This document shows positions 7,680-20,796 of a stretch of DNA of 46,453 nucleotides, piece by piece. The notes beneath the pieces were generated by a model. That model was not told the origin of the DNA, searched no databases, and saw nothing but the letters and a program-made list of their open reading frames with translations. Position 1 is the stretch's first letter. Each line of letters opens with the position of its first letter. This DNA comes from Deltaproteobacteria bacterium Ga0077550 (GTDB lineage Bacteria; Myxococcota_A; Polyangia; Nannocystales; Nannocystaceae), in NCBI GenBank assembly GCA_001464385.1, contig LNFB01000168.1:1-46453 (forward strand), in the 5' to 3' direction. The translations under genes and the position numbers were made by a program.

Positions 7680-9842
7680 TCACCCGGTCGACGTGAGTCC
7701 GAGTCGTCGCAGCAGCGCGTTGTCGAAGGTCGCGAGGTAGGGCTCGCGCAGTCTATCTCCGCCCGGGCGAAGTCCATCTCCGCCCGGGCGGAGCAGGGTG
7801 CCGCGCGCGCGGCTCCAACGGGTGAGCGCGTCGTGGCCGTAGAACTGCATATGGTTGCGCGTCGCCGCCGAATTGCACTGCCCCCAGTGGAGCGCGGCCC
7901 CGGCATCGAGCGCGGTCCGCTGGACCGCGTCGATGAACTCGGCGGCGCCCCGCGTGCCGCTCAGCACCGCGACCTCGATCATCGCGGTCGGGTCGAAGCG
8001 CTGCATCCCTAGGAGCGCCTGCGTTCGGCCACACACGCGCAGCGAGATGTAGCCACCGACGTGGATGCGCCGGGCCGGGTGCTCGCGGGCCGCGAATGCA
8101 CCGACGAGGCGGAGGATTCGGTCGACCAAATCGACGCCCGCCGTGAGCGGGACGGCAGCCTCGACCGACAGGGTTGGCAGCGATCCGAGAGATGCGACCT
8201 CCATCAGCTCGTAGCCGACACCGCTGCGGTCGCCGGCAGGGAGCGCGCGCAGCATCACCCCGCGAATCGCGGCGGCGGTGAGCCAGCGATAGTCGTGCTC
8301 CATCGCCAGCTCGAGCAGCTCCACGGCGCGGCGTTCGATCGACCACCCCTCGCGCTCGGCGGCGCTCACCAGCCCGCCGAGGCGGGCGAGGGCGTGGAGG
8401 TCGCCGTGGGGGATCCGCGGCTCGATCGACGCCGCGAGGATCTCCGGATCGAGGGCCGTCGGAGGCGCCGATGGACGATTCCTGCGCTCGAGCGGTTCGG
8501 GGCGCTCGACGCGGTTGGTCACGACGCACTCGTTGTGGCCCGCGGCGTTGATGTAGGGGTTGACGACGATCTCGGCGAAGCGGTTGCGGGTGGCGGAGTC
8601 GGGCCCGCCGAGACCTGTGCGAGTCCCGTCCAGCACACCGCGCAGGTCGGTTCCCACCGCGGGCACGAGCGATTGCCAGTCGGTCCACACCCTGCGCTCG
8701 GCGAGACCGTACTGCGGGACGACCTCGAGGATCACGGAGTAGATGATCCCGAGCCCGCCGAGCCCGACGATTGCGGCGCGGAACAGGTCGTCGTCGTAGT
8801 GGATGTGCTCGGCCCGAATGCACGGAAAGTAGCGGCGGACAGCGCTCGGATCGGTGATCCCCCGCGCGGGCTCGATCCAGTGCTCGATGCCGCCGGCGGA
8901 GATCATGTGGATCGCACGCACCCAGTCGGCGAGCGGTGGGCGGTCGAAGTCACCGCCGTGCGTGCCGGTCGCGATCGCGCCGGCGAGCGTCTGACCGTTC
9001 GCGCCGCCGAGCGTCGCGAGGGCCACCCGCGGCGCCTGCAGGTCGAGCAGCAGATTGAGCTCGCGGAGCGTGATGCCCGCCTCGACGTGGAAATACAGGC
9101 CGGGTGCGTCCTCGCGGAGGAGCCCGGGGAGCGTGCCCTGCAGGCTGCGATCGAGCCGCGTCGTGTCGACGACCGTGGTGACGTCGACGCCGCCGGAGAC
9201 GATGGTCTCGAAGGCGCCGTCGGTGCGCGGCTCCGTCTCGGGCCACGCGACGTCGGAGTAGGACCACGCGCTGCCGATGGCGTGCACGGAGCTGCCGCGC
9301 GACTCGGCCTCGCGGACGGCGTGGATGAGGTGCGCGATGTCGGTGGGGCGGTAGTACGTCATCGCGGTGACGTGGCGCCACGACCCGCCGTAGTTGGTGA
9401 GCTCGCGGTAGCGTTCCGTCGGCACGTCATCGCCGGAGGCCCGCAGGAGCGCGCAGATCGACTCGGGGGGGAGCCCGCGGACGCGTTCGGCGATGGCAGT
9501 CGCGGTGCGGGTGGTGAACGTCGTCGGCAGGCCACCCACCGATCGATCGGGCCACGACGTGCCCGCGCCGGTGGTCGGGGTCTCGGCGGAGGTGCCGGGG
9601 CTGGCGACGGAGCTCGATCCGCCCGAGGGGCCGGGGCTCGGCGGAGGCACGAGGGCGCCGCGGGGCGCGTGGGCGAACGACTCGATCAGCGCTCGCGCCA
9701 GCTTCATCGTCGCGGCGGTTGGTTCGTCGGCGAGCGCCGGGGGGTGGGATGTGTCGTGGGTCTTCGCGGTGGCCGCCGCGTCGTGCGGCAGCTCGGCCAG
9801 CCCCGGGAATTCGGGCAGATGCTTCGTTTCGTCGCTCGGCAT
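7680..9842 (-). CDS. FAD-binding oxidoreductase of the VAO/aldonolactone oxidase type
   Basis: 720 residues from the ATG at 9842. The first ~125 residues are a low-complexity Pro/Ser/Gly-rich extension. The FAD-binding PCMH domain follows: YYRPTDIAHLIHAVREAESR, HAIGSAWSYSDVAW, then FHVEAGITLRELNLLLD and GANGQTLAGAIATGTHGGD, the usual flavin-binding Gly-rich loops. The C-terminal substrate domain ends with HWGQCNSAATRNHMQFYG, which resembles the 'HWGK' region of L-gulono-/D-arabinono-lactone and alditol oxidases; here Gln replaces the usual Lys. It probably oxidises an alcohol or lactone with O2. The histidine of the THGGD loop may be a covalent flavin site, but this is not certain. It is longer than the ~420-530 residues usual for these oxidases. 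A 7-codon tandem duplication lies near its C-terminus. Confidence 0.88.
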   Translation of the reverse strand: MPSDETKHLPEFPGLAELPHDAAATAKTHDTSHPPALADEPTAATMKLARALIESFAHAPRGALVPPPSPGPSGGSSSVASPGTSAETPTTGAGTSWPDRSVGGLPTTFTTRTATAIAERVRGLPPESICALLRASGDDVPTERYRELTNYGGSWRHVTAMTYYRPTDIAHLIHAVREAESRGSSVHAIGSAWSYSDVAWPETEPRTDGAFETIVSGGVDVTTVVDTTRLDRSLQGTLPGLLREDAPGLYFHVEAGITLRELNLLLDLQAPRVALATLGGANGQTLAGAIATGTHGGDFDRPPLADWVRAIHMISAGGIEHWIEPARGITDPSAVRRYFPCIRAEHIHYDDDLFRAAIVGLGGLGIIYSVILEVVPQYGLAERRVWTDWQSLVPAVGTDLRGVLDGTRTGLGGPDSATRNRFAEIVVNPYINAAGHNECVVTNRVERPEPLERRNRPSAPPTALDPEILAASIEPRIPHGDLHALARLGGLVSAAEREGWSIERRAVELLELAMEHDYRWLTAAAIRGVMLRALPAGDRSGVGYELMEVASLGSLPTLSVEAAVPLTAGVDLVDRILRLVGAFAAREHPARRIHVGGYISLRVCGRTQALLGMQRFDPTAMIEVAVLSGTRGAAEFIDAVQRTALDAGAALHWGQCNSAATRNHMQFYGHDALTRWSRARGTLLRPGGDGLRPGGDRLREPYLATFDNALLRRLGLTSTG
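7751..7792. repeat. 21-bp tandem duplication inside the FAD oxidase gene
   Basis: Two adjacent copies of a 21-bp unit (7751-7771 and 7772-7792) differ at only a few bases. On the minus strand they encode LRPGGDG then LRPGGDR, so the protein gains seven residues in frame. Replication slippage would explain it. Confidence 0.8.
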
Positions 9843-9953
9843 GGAGGCGTAGTGGGCTCGCGACGCGCGAGCGTTCCCGCGGGGCCGCGCCTCGCACCGA
9901 GCCCCGTTGCTCGGCGCTGGGAGCGGCCGAGCGCGCGGCGGACAGACGCCGCG

Positions 9954-11315
9954 TCAGCCGCTCGGCGTACCCGCGGCCGTCAGCGCGAAGCCGGTCATGT
10001 CGCTGTACGTGTACGCGCCGACCAGCCCGCCGACGGTGTCGATCGTGCCTGCGTCGACGTCGATCCGATACGCGTTGCTGCCCGCGAACGCGACGCCCCA
10101 GACGTAGCCGGCGAAGTCGATGCTGATGCCGTGGACGTACTCGGGGATCGCCATCGTGGTGACCACCTGCACGCTCTCGGTGTCGATGCCGACGAGCGTC
10201 GCGTTGGGGTACGCGCTGTTCCACAGGATGCCGTTCGCGTCCTCCATGCAGCCGCCGAGCGCGCTGCCGCCGTTCATCGGCGGCAGGTGGGTCCACGTCT
10301 CGGTGCCCGGATCGAAGCGCGACGCGCCGCCCGATCCGCACAGCCACGCGCGGCCGACCGAGTCGACGGCGAGGCCGTAGTGCACGGTGCCCGTCACCGG
10401 CCAGGTCTCGTAGCTCAGGTCGTTGCGCATCACCCGGATGAGCGTGCTCGGCCCGTCCCAGTTGTGATCGACGGTCCAGAAGTTGCCGTCGCCGTCGACC
10501 GCCCCGCCGTAGAGCTGCGCCCACCCGATGACGTTCGGGATCGTGACCATGTCCTCGACCACGCCGGTGTCACCGTCGATGAGCACGACGTCTGCGGTCC
10601 CTGCGTTGTTGCCCCCCGAGGTCCACAGCTTCTCGTTCTGGTACGAGCACGTCGCGTCGTTCCACTCGCCCTGGGCCCAGGCGAGGGGACGCTGCGTGGA
10701 GTAGGCGAAGGACGTGTACCAGGCCACGCACTCCTCGGTGCCCCAGGGCAGCATGTCGGCGGCGCCCGTCGACGTCTGGATCCCCGCCATGCCGTTGCTC
10801 TCCTGGCACGCGTCGGTGTTGCCGTAGATCTTGACCACGCCGCCGCTGCGGTTGGCGACCGCGACGTTGCCGCTCAGCGACACCGAGGTGCGCGACGGGT
10901 TGCCGGCGGAGTCGGGGCGCACGATGTAGCGGCCCTCTTCGATGAGCGTCTCGGTGTTGATCTTCGACACCGATCCCTGGCCGCTGTTCGCGATCCAGAT
11001 GTACGAGTGCGTGACGTCGCCGTCGCCCTCGGGGCAGTTGTTGCCGCCGTCGGGGACCCCGAGATCGAACTTCGGGGCGAGGCCGCTCTCGCCGCTGTCG
11101 GCGACGGTGGCCGAGCCCACGGTGCCGTCGGCGGAGGCGCCCACGGTCGTCTCGGATGCGCTCGCGTCCGCGGTGCCCGACTCGTCGAGGCTGCCGGTGA
11201 TCGAGATGCTGCCCTGGCTCGCGGTGGCCGAGCCCGTGCGACCCTCGCCGCCGTCGGTGCCGCAGGCGAGGGTGAGCGATGCCAGCGTCCAGGCCACGGT
11301 GCGTCGGTTCGACAT
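9954..11315 (-). CDS. Beta-propeller (NHL/Vgb-like) lipoprotein, copy 2
   Basis: 453 residues from the ATG at 11315, which has a GAGGAG Shine-Dalgarno about 8 bases upstream. MSNRRTVAWTLASLTLAC ends in the lipobox (Cys18). An Ala/Ser/Thr/Gly linker runs to about residue 80. The propeller body repeats blocks seen in copy 1 (4252-5565): YIWIANSGQGSVSKINTETL, EEGRYIVRPDSAGNPSRTSV, VAVANRSGGVVKIYG, LWTSGG, VVLIDGDTGVVED and the closing GAYTYSDMTGFALTAAG. The two copies therefore come from gene duplication but are well diverged. The gene lies 111 bp beyond the start of the FAD oxidase (both minus strand), so it may lead a transcript that includes the oxidase. Function unknown. Confidence 0.87.
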   Translation of the reverse strand: MSNRRTVAWTLASLTLACGTDGGEGRTGSATASQGSISITGSLDESGTADASASETTVGASADGTVGSATVADSGESGLAPKFDLGVPDGGNNCPEGDGDVTHSYIWIANSGQGSVSKINTETLIEEGRYIVRPDSAGNPSRTSVSLSGNVAVANRSGGVVKIYGNTDACQESNGMAGIQTSTGAADMLPWGTEECVAWYTSFAYSTQRPLAWAQGEWNDATCSYQNEKLWTSGGNNAGTADVVLIDGDTGVVEDMVTIPNVIGWAQLYGGAVDGDGNFWTVDHNWDGPSTLIRVMRNDLSYETWPVTGTVHYGLAVDSVGRAWLCGSGGASRFDPGTETWTHLPPMNGGSALGGCMEDANGILWNSAYPNATLVGIDTESVQVVTTMAIPEYVHGISIDFAGYVWGVAFAGSNAYRIDVDAGTIDTVGGLVGAYTYSDMTGFALTAAGTPSG

Positions 11316-11446
11316 GTCGAGGCTCCTCGTCGTTCGGTGCGCGCCGCCGCTTCGAGCCCCCCACGAGCCCGACGCGCGCGCTCGTCCATGTTTGCAGGTG
11401 GGCGCGGGCCTGTCGAGCCGCCGCCCGCGGGGTATCCTCCACCGCG

Positions 11447-12730
11447 GTGTCCGACGCCCGCGAGGTCGAGCTGGCGCGACTCGAGTTCGACTCGGGTGGG
11501 CCCGCGCAGCGCGGCGCGCGTGGGCGCGACGTCGCGGTGCTCGGCGGCCTCTACCTCGTGCAGGGGATCGTGTGGGGGTTCGGGGGGTTGCTGCTGTTGC
11601 CGCGGCTCGCCGCCGCGGGCGTGCCACTCGAGCAGCAGGCGGGGATCGTGGCGCTGGCCGGCGCGCCGTGGGTGTTCAAGCTCGCGTGGGGGCCTGTGCT
11701 CGACACCGCGTGGGCGCGGCGGCTCGGTCCCGGCCGCGTCGCGGCGCTCGGTTCGGTGATCGTCGCCGCCGCGCTCGCGACGATGGCGACGCTCGATCCC
11801 CCACGCGCACACGTCGGTGCGCTGGCGTGGACGTGGCTGCTGCTCAACGTCGCGCTCTGCCTGCAGGACGTCGCGACCGATGCGCTGGCGTTCGATCGGA
11901 TCCCCGCGGCGGCGCGGGGCCGGGCGGTCGCGGTGATGCTCGCGGGGCACCACGTCGGCGCCGAGGCGCTCGCGGGCGCGTGGGTCGGGGCGATCGTCGC
12001 GGCCCGCGGGCTGCCGGCCGGGCTCGCGGTGCTCGCGGGCGCGGCCGCGCTGGTCGCCGTGGTCGTCGCGATCGTCGCGGGCCCGCGCGGCGACGCGACG
12101 GCGCGCGCCTCGGGATCGATCCGCGAGGCCGTGCAGGCGCTGATGCTGTCGCCCGGCGGCGCCGTGGTGATCGGCTTCGCAGCGCTGGTGTTCGCCGCGG
12201 ACGTCGTCACCGCGGCGGTCAGCGGCCAGTGGTTCCTCGAGCTCGGGTGGACCCCCGAGGCGGTCGTCGAGCGCGTCGTCGTCGTGCTGCTGGTCGGCAA
12301 CCTCGCCGGCTACGTCAGCGCCGCCTGGCTCGTCGATCGACTCGGGCATCGCCGCGTGCTGCTCGGCTCGGGCCTCGCGCTGGCGTCCGCGTGGATCGGC
12401 TTCGCGGCGTGCCGCGGGCTGTGGTCCCACGTCGCGTTCGTGCAGGCCTTCATCGTGGTGCAGGCGTGGATCACCGCGTGGCTGTACGCGGCGACCCACG
12501 CGGTGCTGATGGACGCGACGGGAGCCCGGATCCGCGCCACGCAGTTCGCGGTGCTCACCGCGTGCCTCAACCTCCCGCGCGTCTGGGCGCCGGCGCTGGG
12601 CGCGTGGGCCGTCGCAGCCCTCGGCTTCGCGGGGACGTTCGCGGCGTGCGGCGTCTGGCAGGCCGTGCTCGCCCTCGTCGCGGCGTCGCTGGGCGTGGGC
12701 CGCGACAGCGGGCAAGCTCGCGGCCGCTGA
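11447..12730 (+). CDS. MFS transporter of the AmpG/SLC33-like type
   Basis: 427 residues from a GTG at 11447 (VSDAREVELARLEFDSG), chosen because hydrophobic coding begins about 30 codons later and no nearer ATG exists. About twelve transmembrane helices are visible. Two signatures tie it to the AmpG branch: GAPWVFKLAWGPVLDTAW after helix 2 (AmpG: 'PYLFKFLWAPLVD') and LQDVATDALAFDRI in helix 4 (AmpG: 'QDIAIDAYR'). AmpG imports muropeptides in enterobacteria; SLC33 members carry acetyl-CoA. The substrate here is not fixed by sequence. It is transcribed divergently from propeller lipoprotein copy 2 across 131 bp, and a ThrE-type exporter follows 10 bp downstream, suggesting an operon. Confidence 0.82.
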   Translation: MSDAREVELARLEFDSGGPAQRGARGRDVAVLGGLYLVQGIVWGFGGLLLLPRLAAAGVPLEQQAGIVALAGAPWVFKLAWGPVLDTAWARRLGPGRVAALGSVIVAAALATMATLDPPRAHVGALAWTWLLLNVALCLQDVATDALAFDRIPAAARGRAVAVMLAGHHVGAEALAGAWVGAIVAARGLPAGLAVLAGAAALVAVVVAIVAGPRGDATARASGSIREAVQALMLSPGGAVVIGFAALVFAADVVTAAVSGQWFLELGWTPEAVVERVVVVLLVGNLAGYVSAAWLVDRLGHRRVLLGSGLALASAWIGFAACRGLWSHVAFVQAFIVVQAWITAWLYAATHAVLMDATGARIRATQFAVLTACLNLPRVWAPALGAWAVAALGFAGTFAACGVWQAVLALVAASLGVGRDSGQARGR

Positions 12731-12740
12731 TCCCCGCGCG

Positions 12741-14030
12741 ATGGTCGTCGCCTTCGATTCCTCCTCCGCGCTCGCCGCGTCACCGCCCGGCTCGCCCGCG
12801 CACGCGCTGCTGCTCGCGCTCGGCCGCGGGCTGCACGAGTCGGGCTTCCCGGCCCCGATGCTCGAGCACGCCCTCGGCCGCGTCGCGGATCACCTCGGGG
12901 TCGAGGCCCAGTTCTTCTCGACGCCGACGTCGATCTTCTCCGCGTTCGGGGCGGGTACCGAGCAGCGCGTGCACCTCGCCCGCGTCGAGCCGGCCTCGGT
13001 GGACCTCGGGCGCCTCGTCGAGCTGCAGTCGCTCATCGACAAGCTGTGTCAGGACGCCCTCGGCGCGGCCGCGGCGATCCGCGAGGTCGAGCGCATCGTC
13101 GGGGCCAAGCCGCCGTTCCGCAGCAGCGTGACGGTCGCGGCGTACGCCCTGTCGTCGGGGGCGTTCGCGGCGTTCTTCGGCGGCGGTGCGCACGAGCTGG
13201 TGGCGTCGGCCGCGATCGGGATGGTCACCGGAACGCTCGCGGTGCTCGGGCGTCGCGTCGTCGCGCTCGCCCGCGTGTTCGAGCTGGCCGCGGCCGCCTG
13301 CGCCGCGCTGCTCGCCGTGATCGCGGCGCACGTGTGGCCACCGTTGTCGGTGTTCACCACGACGCTCGCCGGCCTCATCATCCTCATCCCCGGCTTCACC
13401 CTCACGATCGCGCTGACGGAGCTCGCGACGCGGCACCTCGCGTCGGGCACGGCGCGGCTGGCCGGGGCGATGGTGACGTTCTTGACCATCGGCTTCGGCG
13501 TCGCGCTCGGCAGCCGCGTGGGCGAGGCCGTGCTCGGCGCAGTGGTGCCCGGTGCGGCGACCGGCACCGTCGACGGCGTCACCGAGCTGGTCGCTCTCGT
13601 GCTCGCGCCCGCGTCGATGGTGGTGCTGCTGCGCGCGCCGCCGCGCGAGCTGCCGTGGCTCGTGGTCACCGGCATGCTCGGCTACTTCGGCGCGCGGCTC
13701 GGGGCCGCATGGCTGTCGCCGCAGCTGGGGATGTTCGTCGGCGCGCTGGCGCTCGGCGCCGCGAGCAACGCCTATGCGTGGCTGCGGCGCCGACCGGGCA
13801 GCACGGTGCTGGTGCCGGGGATCCTGATGCTCGTGCCGGGCTCGATGGGCTACCGCGGGCTCAGCGAGATGATGGCGCGCGAGGTGCTGCCGGGGATCGC
13901 GACCGCGGTCGAGATGGTGCTGGTCGCCGTGTCGCTGGTCGCGGGGCTGCTCGCCGCGAACGTGGTCTCGCCCCCCGCCGGGGCGCGGCCGAGCCGCCGT
14001 CGGCCCGAAGATCCGCCGACGGCTCCCTAG
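12741..14030 (+). CDS. ThrE-family threonine/serine exporter
   Basis: 429 residues from the ATG at 12741. The first ~125 residues are the soluble DUF1212 part: LGRGLHESGFPAPMLEHALG, AQFFSTPTSIFSAFG and QSLIDKLCQDALGAAAA match the pattern of Corynebacterium ThrE. Around ten transmembrane segments follow, in two sets joined near residue 290: an N-terminal group with GFTLTIALTELATRHLASG and a C-terminal (DUF3815-like) group ending in LVPGILMLVPGSMGYRGLS. Unlike some bacteria that split ThrE into two proteins, both halves are fused here. It would export Thr/Ser or short peptides. It is 10 bp after the MFS gene. The C-terminus ends in a Pro/Arg-rich tail. Confidence 0.88.
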   Translation: MVVAFDSSSALAASPPGSPAHALLLALGRGLHESGFPAPMLEHALGRVADHLGVEAQFFSTPTSIFSAFGAGTEQRVHLARVEPASVDLGRLVELQSLIDKLCQDALGAAAAIREVERIVGAKPPFRSSVTVAAYALSSGAFAAFFGGGAHELVASAAIGMVTGTLAVLGRRVVALARVFELAAAACAALLAVIAAHVWPPLSVFTTTLAGLIILIPGFTLTIALTELATRHLASGTARLAGAMVTFLTIGFGVALGSRVGEAVLGAVVPGAATGTVDGVTELVALVLAPASMVVLLRAPPRELPWLVVTGMLGYFGARLGAAWLSPQLGMFVGALALGAASNAYAWLRRRPGSTVLVPGILMLVPGSMGYRGLSEMMAREVLPGIATAVEMVLVAVSLVAGLLAANVVSPPAGARPSRRRPEDPPTAP

Positions 14031-14092
14031 CGCGGCCGCGAGGCGGCGTGACCCGGCGCATTCGGGCGCGAAGCGGCGCATACTCGGGAGGC

Positions 14093-14269
14093 ATGCTCGT
14101 GAAGCTCCTCGCCTACGCCCTCGTCGCCACCGCGATCGCGCGGCTGGTCCTCGGCGCGAAGTGGAAGGGGCTCTCGCAGTGGTTCCATCGCCTGGTCGAC
14201 CTGGCGCTGGTGTCCCTGGCGATCGCGCTGGTGCTCAACCTGGTGCTGCTCGCCCTGCGTCGCGCGTGA
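14093..14269 (+). CDS. 58-residue two-helix membrane protein
   Basis: MLVKLLAYALVATAIARLVL followed by a short charged loop (GAKWKGLSQWFHRL) and a second hydrophobic helix (ALVSLAIALVLNLVLLALRR). A good Shine-Dalgarno (GGGAGG) ends 2 bases before the ATG. It lies 62 bp after the ThrE stop on the same strand. The size, ribosome site and membrane design make it a credible gene, but no family or role is recognised. Confidence 0.6.
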   Translation: MLVKLLAYALVATAIARLVLGAKWKGLSQWFHRLVDLALVSLAIALVLNLVLLALRRA

Positions 14270-14382
14270 CGACGGCTTTGCGCTACCGCGACGCCGCGAC
14301 CACGCGGCGAGGGTGGCTTTCCTCCATGCGCGGGGTTGCGGGGGAATGGAACCTTGGCGACGCTGCGTTGACCTCCGTCCCG

Positions 14383-15897
14383 ATGTCGACGCGACTCGAG
14401 CGTGCCGTGGTGTCGTGTGCGTGGGCCCTCGCGGTGGTCCCCGGCTGCGATCGCGCGGCCGAGGCGGTCGGGCTGCGGGACGAGCCGCCGCCGGCGTCGA
14501 CGCCCGAAGAGCCGAGCGAGGATGCCCGTGCCCTGGCGATCGCGGTCGGATCGATGGTGCCGAGCGCGACCGCGGAGCCCGAGCCGCCGAGCCCGGCGGT
14601 GGTGCCCGCGGCGATCCCCGCGCCCGCGCCGATCGAGGAGCTCGAGCTGTGGGACGTCGGCGTCGAGTGGACCCCGGGCGCGGCCTACTACTACGGCATG
14701 GGCGAGCCGCCGGAGACGCTCACGGTGACCGGCAAGGCGCGCACGCGTCGGCCCGTGGGCTCGAAGGCCGAGCTCACGATCAAGGCCACGTGCGACGACG
14801 GGCCCGACGCGGTGACCGACACCGAGCTGGCGCGGATCAACGACGGCGCAGGGCCGCTGCCCACCGAGCTCACCGAGTTCCGCGTCGGCGCCCAACTCTT
14901 CGTCAGGAACATCGTCCCCGATCCGACCGCGTGCCGCATCGTCGTGGCGCTGCGCGACAAGGCCGCGACGCCGACGCTGCGCGGCTCGATCAGCCTGTGC
15001 TGGACCAAGGGCAACCGGACACCGAGCCCGTGCCCGGCCCCGCCGCAGGACGCGGCGCCGGCGTGGTCGACCCGCGACGTGCAGTTCCTCCCCAGCACCG
15101 AGCTCGCGTTCGGCCTGGTCGCCGGCACCGGGCCGGCCCCCGACAGGCTCGGCGTGCGCTCGACGTGCCACGTCGGCGACAAGCACTTCGTCGAGTTCCA
15201 GTACCTCGATTCCAAGCTCATCGCGCTCGAGCCCGGCGACGTGCAGTCGTTCCGCCAGCCGCTGCAATCGGCGTACGAGTACATGCGCTACGCCGAGTGC
15301 GACATCGAGGTGCAGGCGGTGAGGTTCGACGTCGAGGCGCAGAAGCTCCTCGGCGTGGACAGCATCTCCCGGCAATGCATGCGGCCGACGGGGATCCGCG
15401 CGGGCCGCTGCGTCCACGGCACCGTCGAGCCGGCGGCCGTCGACCCGAGCGGTGCACCGGTCGAGGCCAAGCTGCAGAACGCGAACTTCTCCAGCTACGG
15501 CGGCTGGTACGGGGGCTACGCGATGGCCGACCTCACCGTCCGCGCGCCGCTGAACAAGGACGCGAAGGTCGAGTTCATCGCGACGTGTGGCAAGCGCGTC
15601 GATCGCATGGTGGTGTACTTCACGACGCCGCTCGAGCTCGTCTACCCCGGCCAGAGCATCCGCGCGCAGGGCTCGGTCAACGGCCGCGGGCGGGCCAAGC
15701 CGCAGTCGTGCACCACGGAATTCGTGCTCCACACGAAGGACGACGTCGGGCTCGAGAAGCAGTGGTCGCTCGACACGCAGTGCTACACGCGCGAGGGCGC
15801 CAATACGCCGTGTCCGGGGGCGAAGGCCGCGACGCCGCCGACGGGCCTGGGGATGTTCGGGATCGGCGGGCTCGGGCTGTCGGGCCGCGGCCACTGA
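14383..15897 (+). CDS. Predicted lipoprotein, unknown function
   Basis: 504 residues if translation starts at 14383: MSTRLERAVVSCAWALAVVPGC forms a signal with lipobox VPGC (Cys22). An in-frame ATG at 14326 would place a charged stretch ahead of the signal and is less likely. A Pro/Glu/Ala-rich linker (about residues 30-85) leads to a body with repeated beta-type sections that contain cysteines in similar places: ELTIKATCDD, RSTCHVGDKHFVEFQY, KVEFIATCGKRVDRM. These three hint at repeated Ig-like beta domains, each with a conserved Cys. No enzyme motif is seen. It is convergent with the helicase gene, with 15 bp between stops. Confidence 0.72.
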   Translation: MSTRLERAVVSCAWALAVVPGCDRAAEAVGLRDEPPPASTPEEPSEDARALAIAVGSMVPSATAEPEPPSPAVVPAAIPAPAPIEELELWDVGVEWTPGAAYYYGMGEPPETLTVTGKARTRRPVGSKAELTIKATCDDGPDAVTDTELARINDGAGPLPTELTEFRVGAQLFVRNIVPDPTACRIVVALRDKAATPTLRGSISLCWTKGNRTPSPCPAPPQDAAPAWSTRDVQFLPSTELAFGLVAGTGPAPDRLGVRSTCHVGDKHFVEFQYLDSKLIALEPGDVQSFRQPLQSAYEYMRYAECDIEVQAVRFDVEAQKLLGVDSISRQCMRPTGIRAGRCVHGTVEPAAVDPSGAPVEAKLQNANFSSYGGWYGGYAMADLTVRAPLNKDAKVEFIATCGKRVDRMVVYFTTPLELVYPGQSIRAQGSVNGRGRAKPQSCTTEFVLHTKDDVGLEKQWSLDTQCYTREGANTPCPGAKAATPPTGLGMFGIGGLGLSGRGH

Positions 15898-15912
15898 CGC
15901 GCGCGTCGCCCC

Positions 15913-17916
<2,004 letters not shown>

Positions 17917-17938
17917 GGGGAGTCGGGGCGGCGCCGCG

Positions 17939-20242
<2,304 letters not shown>

Positions 20243-20355
20243 GGCCGCGATGATAGGCGGCCGGAGTGCGCCGCAACAGACGTCCGGCGCGCGCGCGCGC
20301 CGTCGGGCCGGGGGCATTGCAGCGGCGCGGGAAATCGGGGAGCGTCCGGACGCCC

Positions 20356-20796
20356 ATGCCTACGCTTGTCGAGAAGCTCACCGGTGCCGAGGTCCGTCCC
20401 CAGGTCGTTGCTGCCTGCGTCGCGCTCGTCGATCGCGAGGTCGACGCCAAGGGCGGCCTGTCCGGGATGGCGATCAAGGCCGGCTACAAGGTGATCAAGG
20501 CGATCAAGCCCGGGTTCGTGCAGCAGGTCGTCGACTCGCTGCTGCCGGATTTCGCCGCCGCGATGGAGCCGATGTACACGCGCGAGGGCGGGGCCGGTCC
20601 CGACGCGTTCGCGAAGTACCTGCAGAGCCACAACGACGAGGTCGCCGACGCGCTGTTGTCGGTGACCGACGCCCGCGCCGAGCGGGCGAAGAACGCCACG
20701 ATCCGCAAGACGTACGAGCGCCTGCGCGGCGGCGCCCGCGAGAACGTCAGCGCCGCCGTGCCGAACCTGGTCGCGACGCTGCGCCCGTTCCTGTGA
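20356..20796 (+). CDS. Conserved hypothetical protein, DUF6918-like
   Basis: 146 residues from the ATG at 20356 ([20 protein letters not shown]). The phrases [36 protein letters not shown] and [13 protein letters not shown] match my recollection of a small all-helical family called DUF6918, known mostly from actinobacteria; this has not been checked. It has no signal or membrane segment. Its stop TGA overlaps the GTG start of the next gene (GTGA), so translation of the two is probably coupled, and a functional link with the membrane protein is plausible. Confidence 0.72.
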   Translation: MPTLVEKLTGAEVRPQVVAACVALVDREVDAKGGLSGMAIKAGYKVIKAIKPGFVQQVVDSLLPDFAAAMEPMYTREGGAGPDAFAKYLQSHNDEVADALLSVTDARAERAKNATIRKTYERLRGGARENVSAAVPNLVATLRPFL

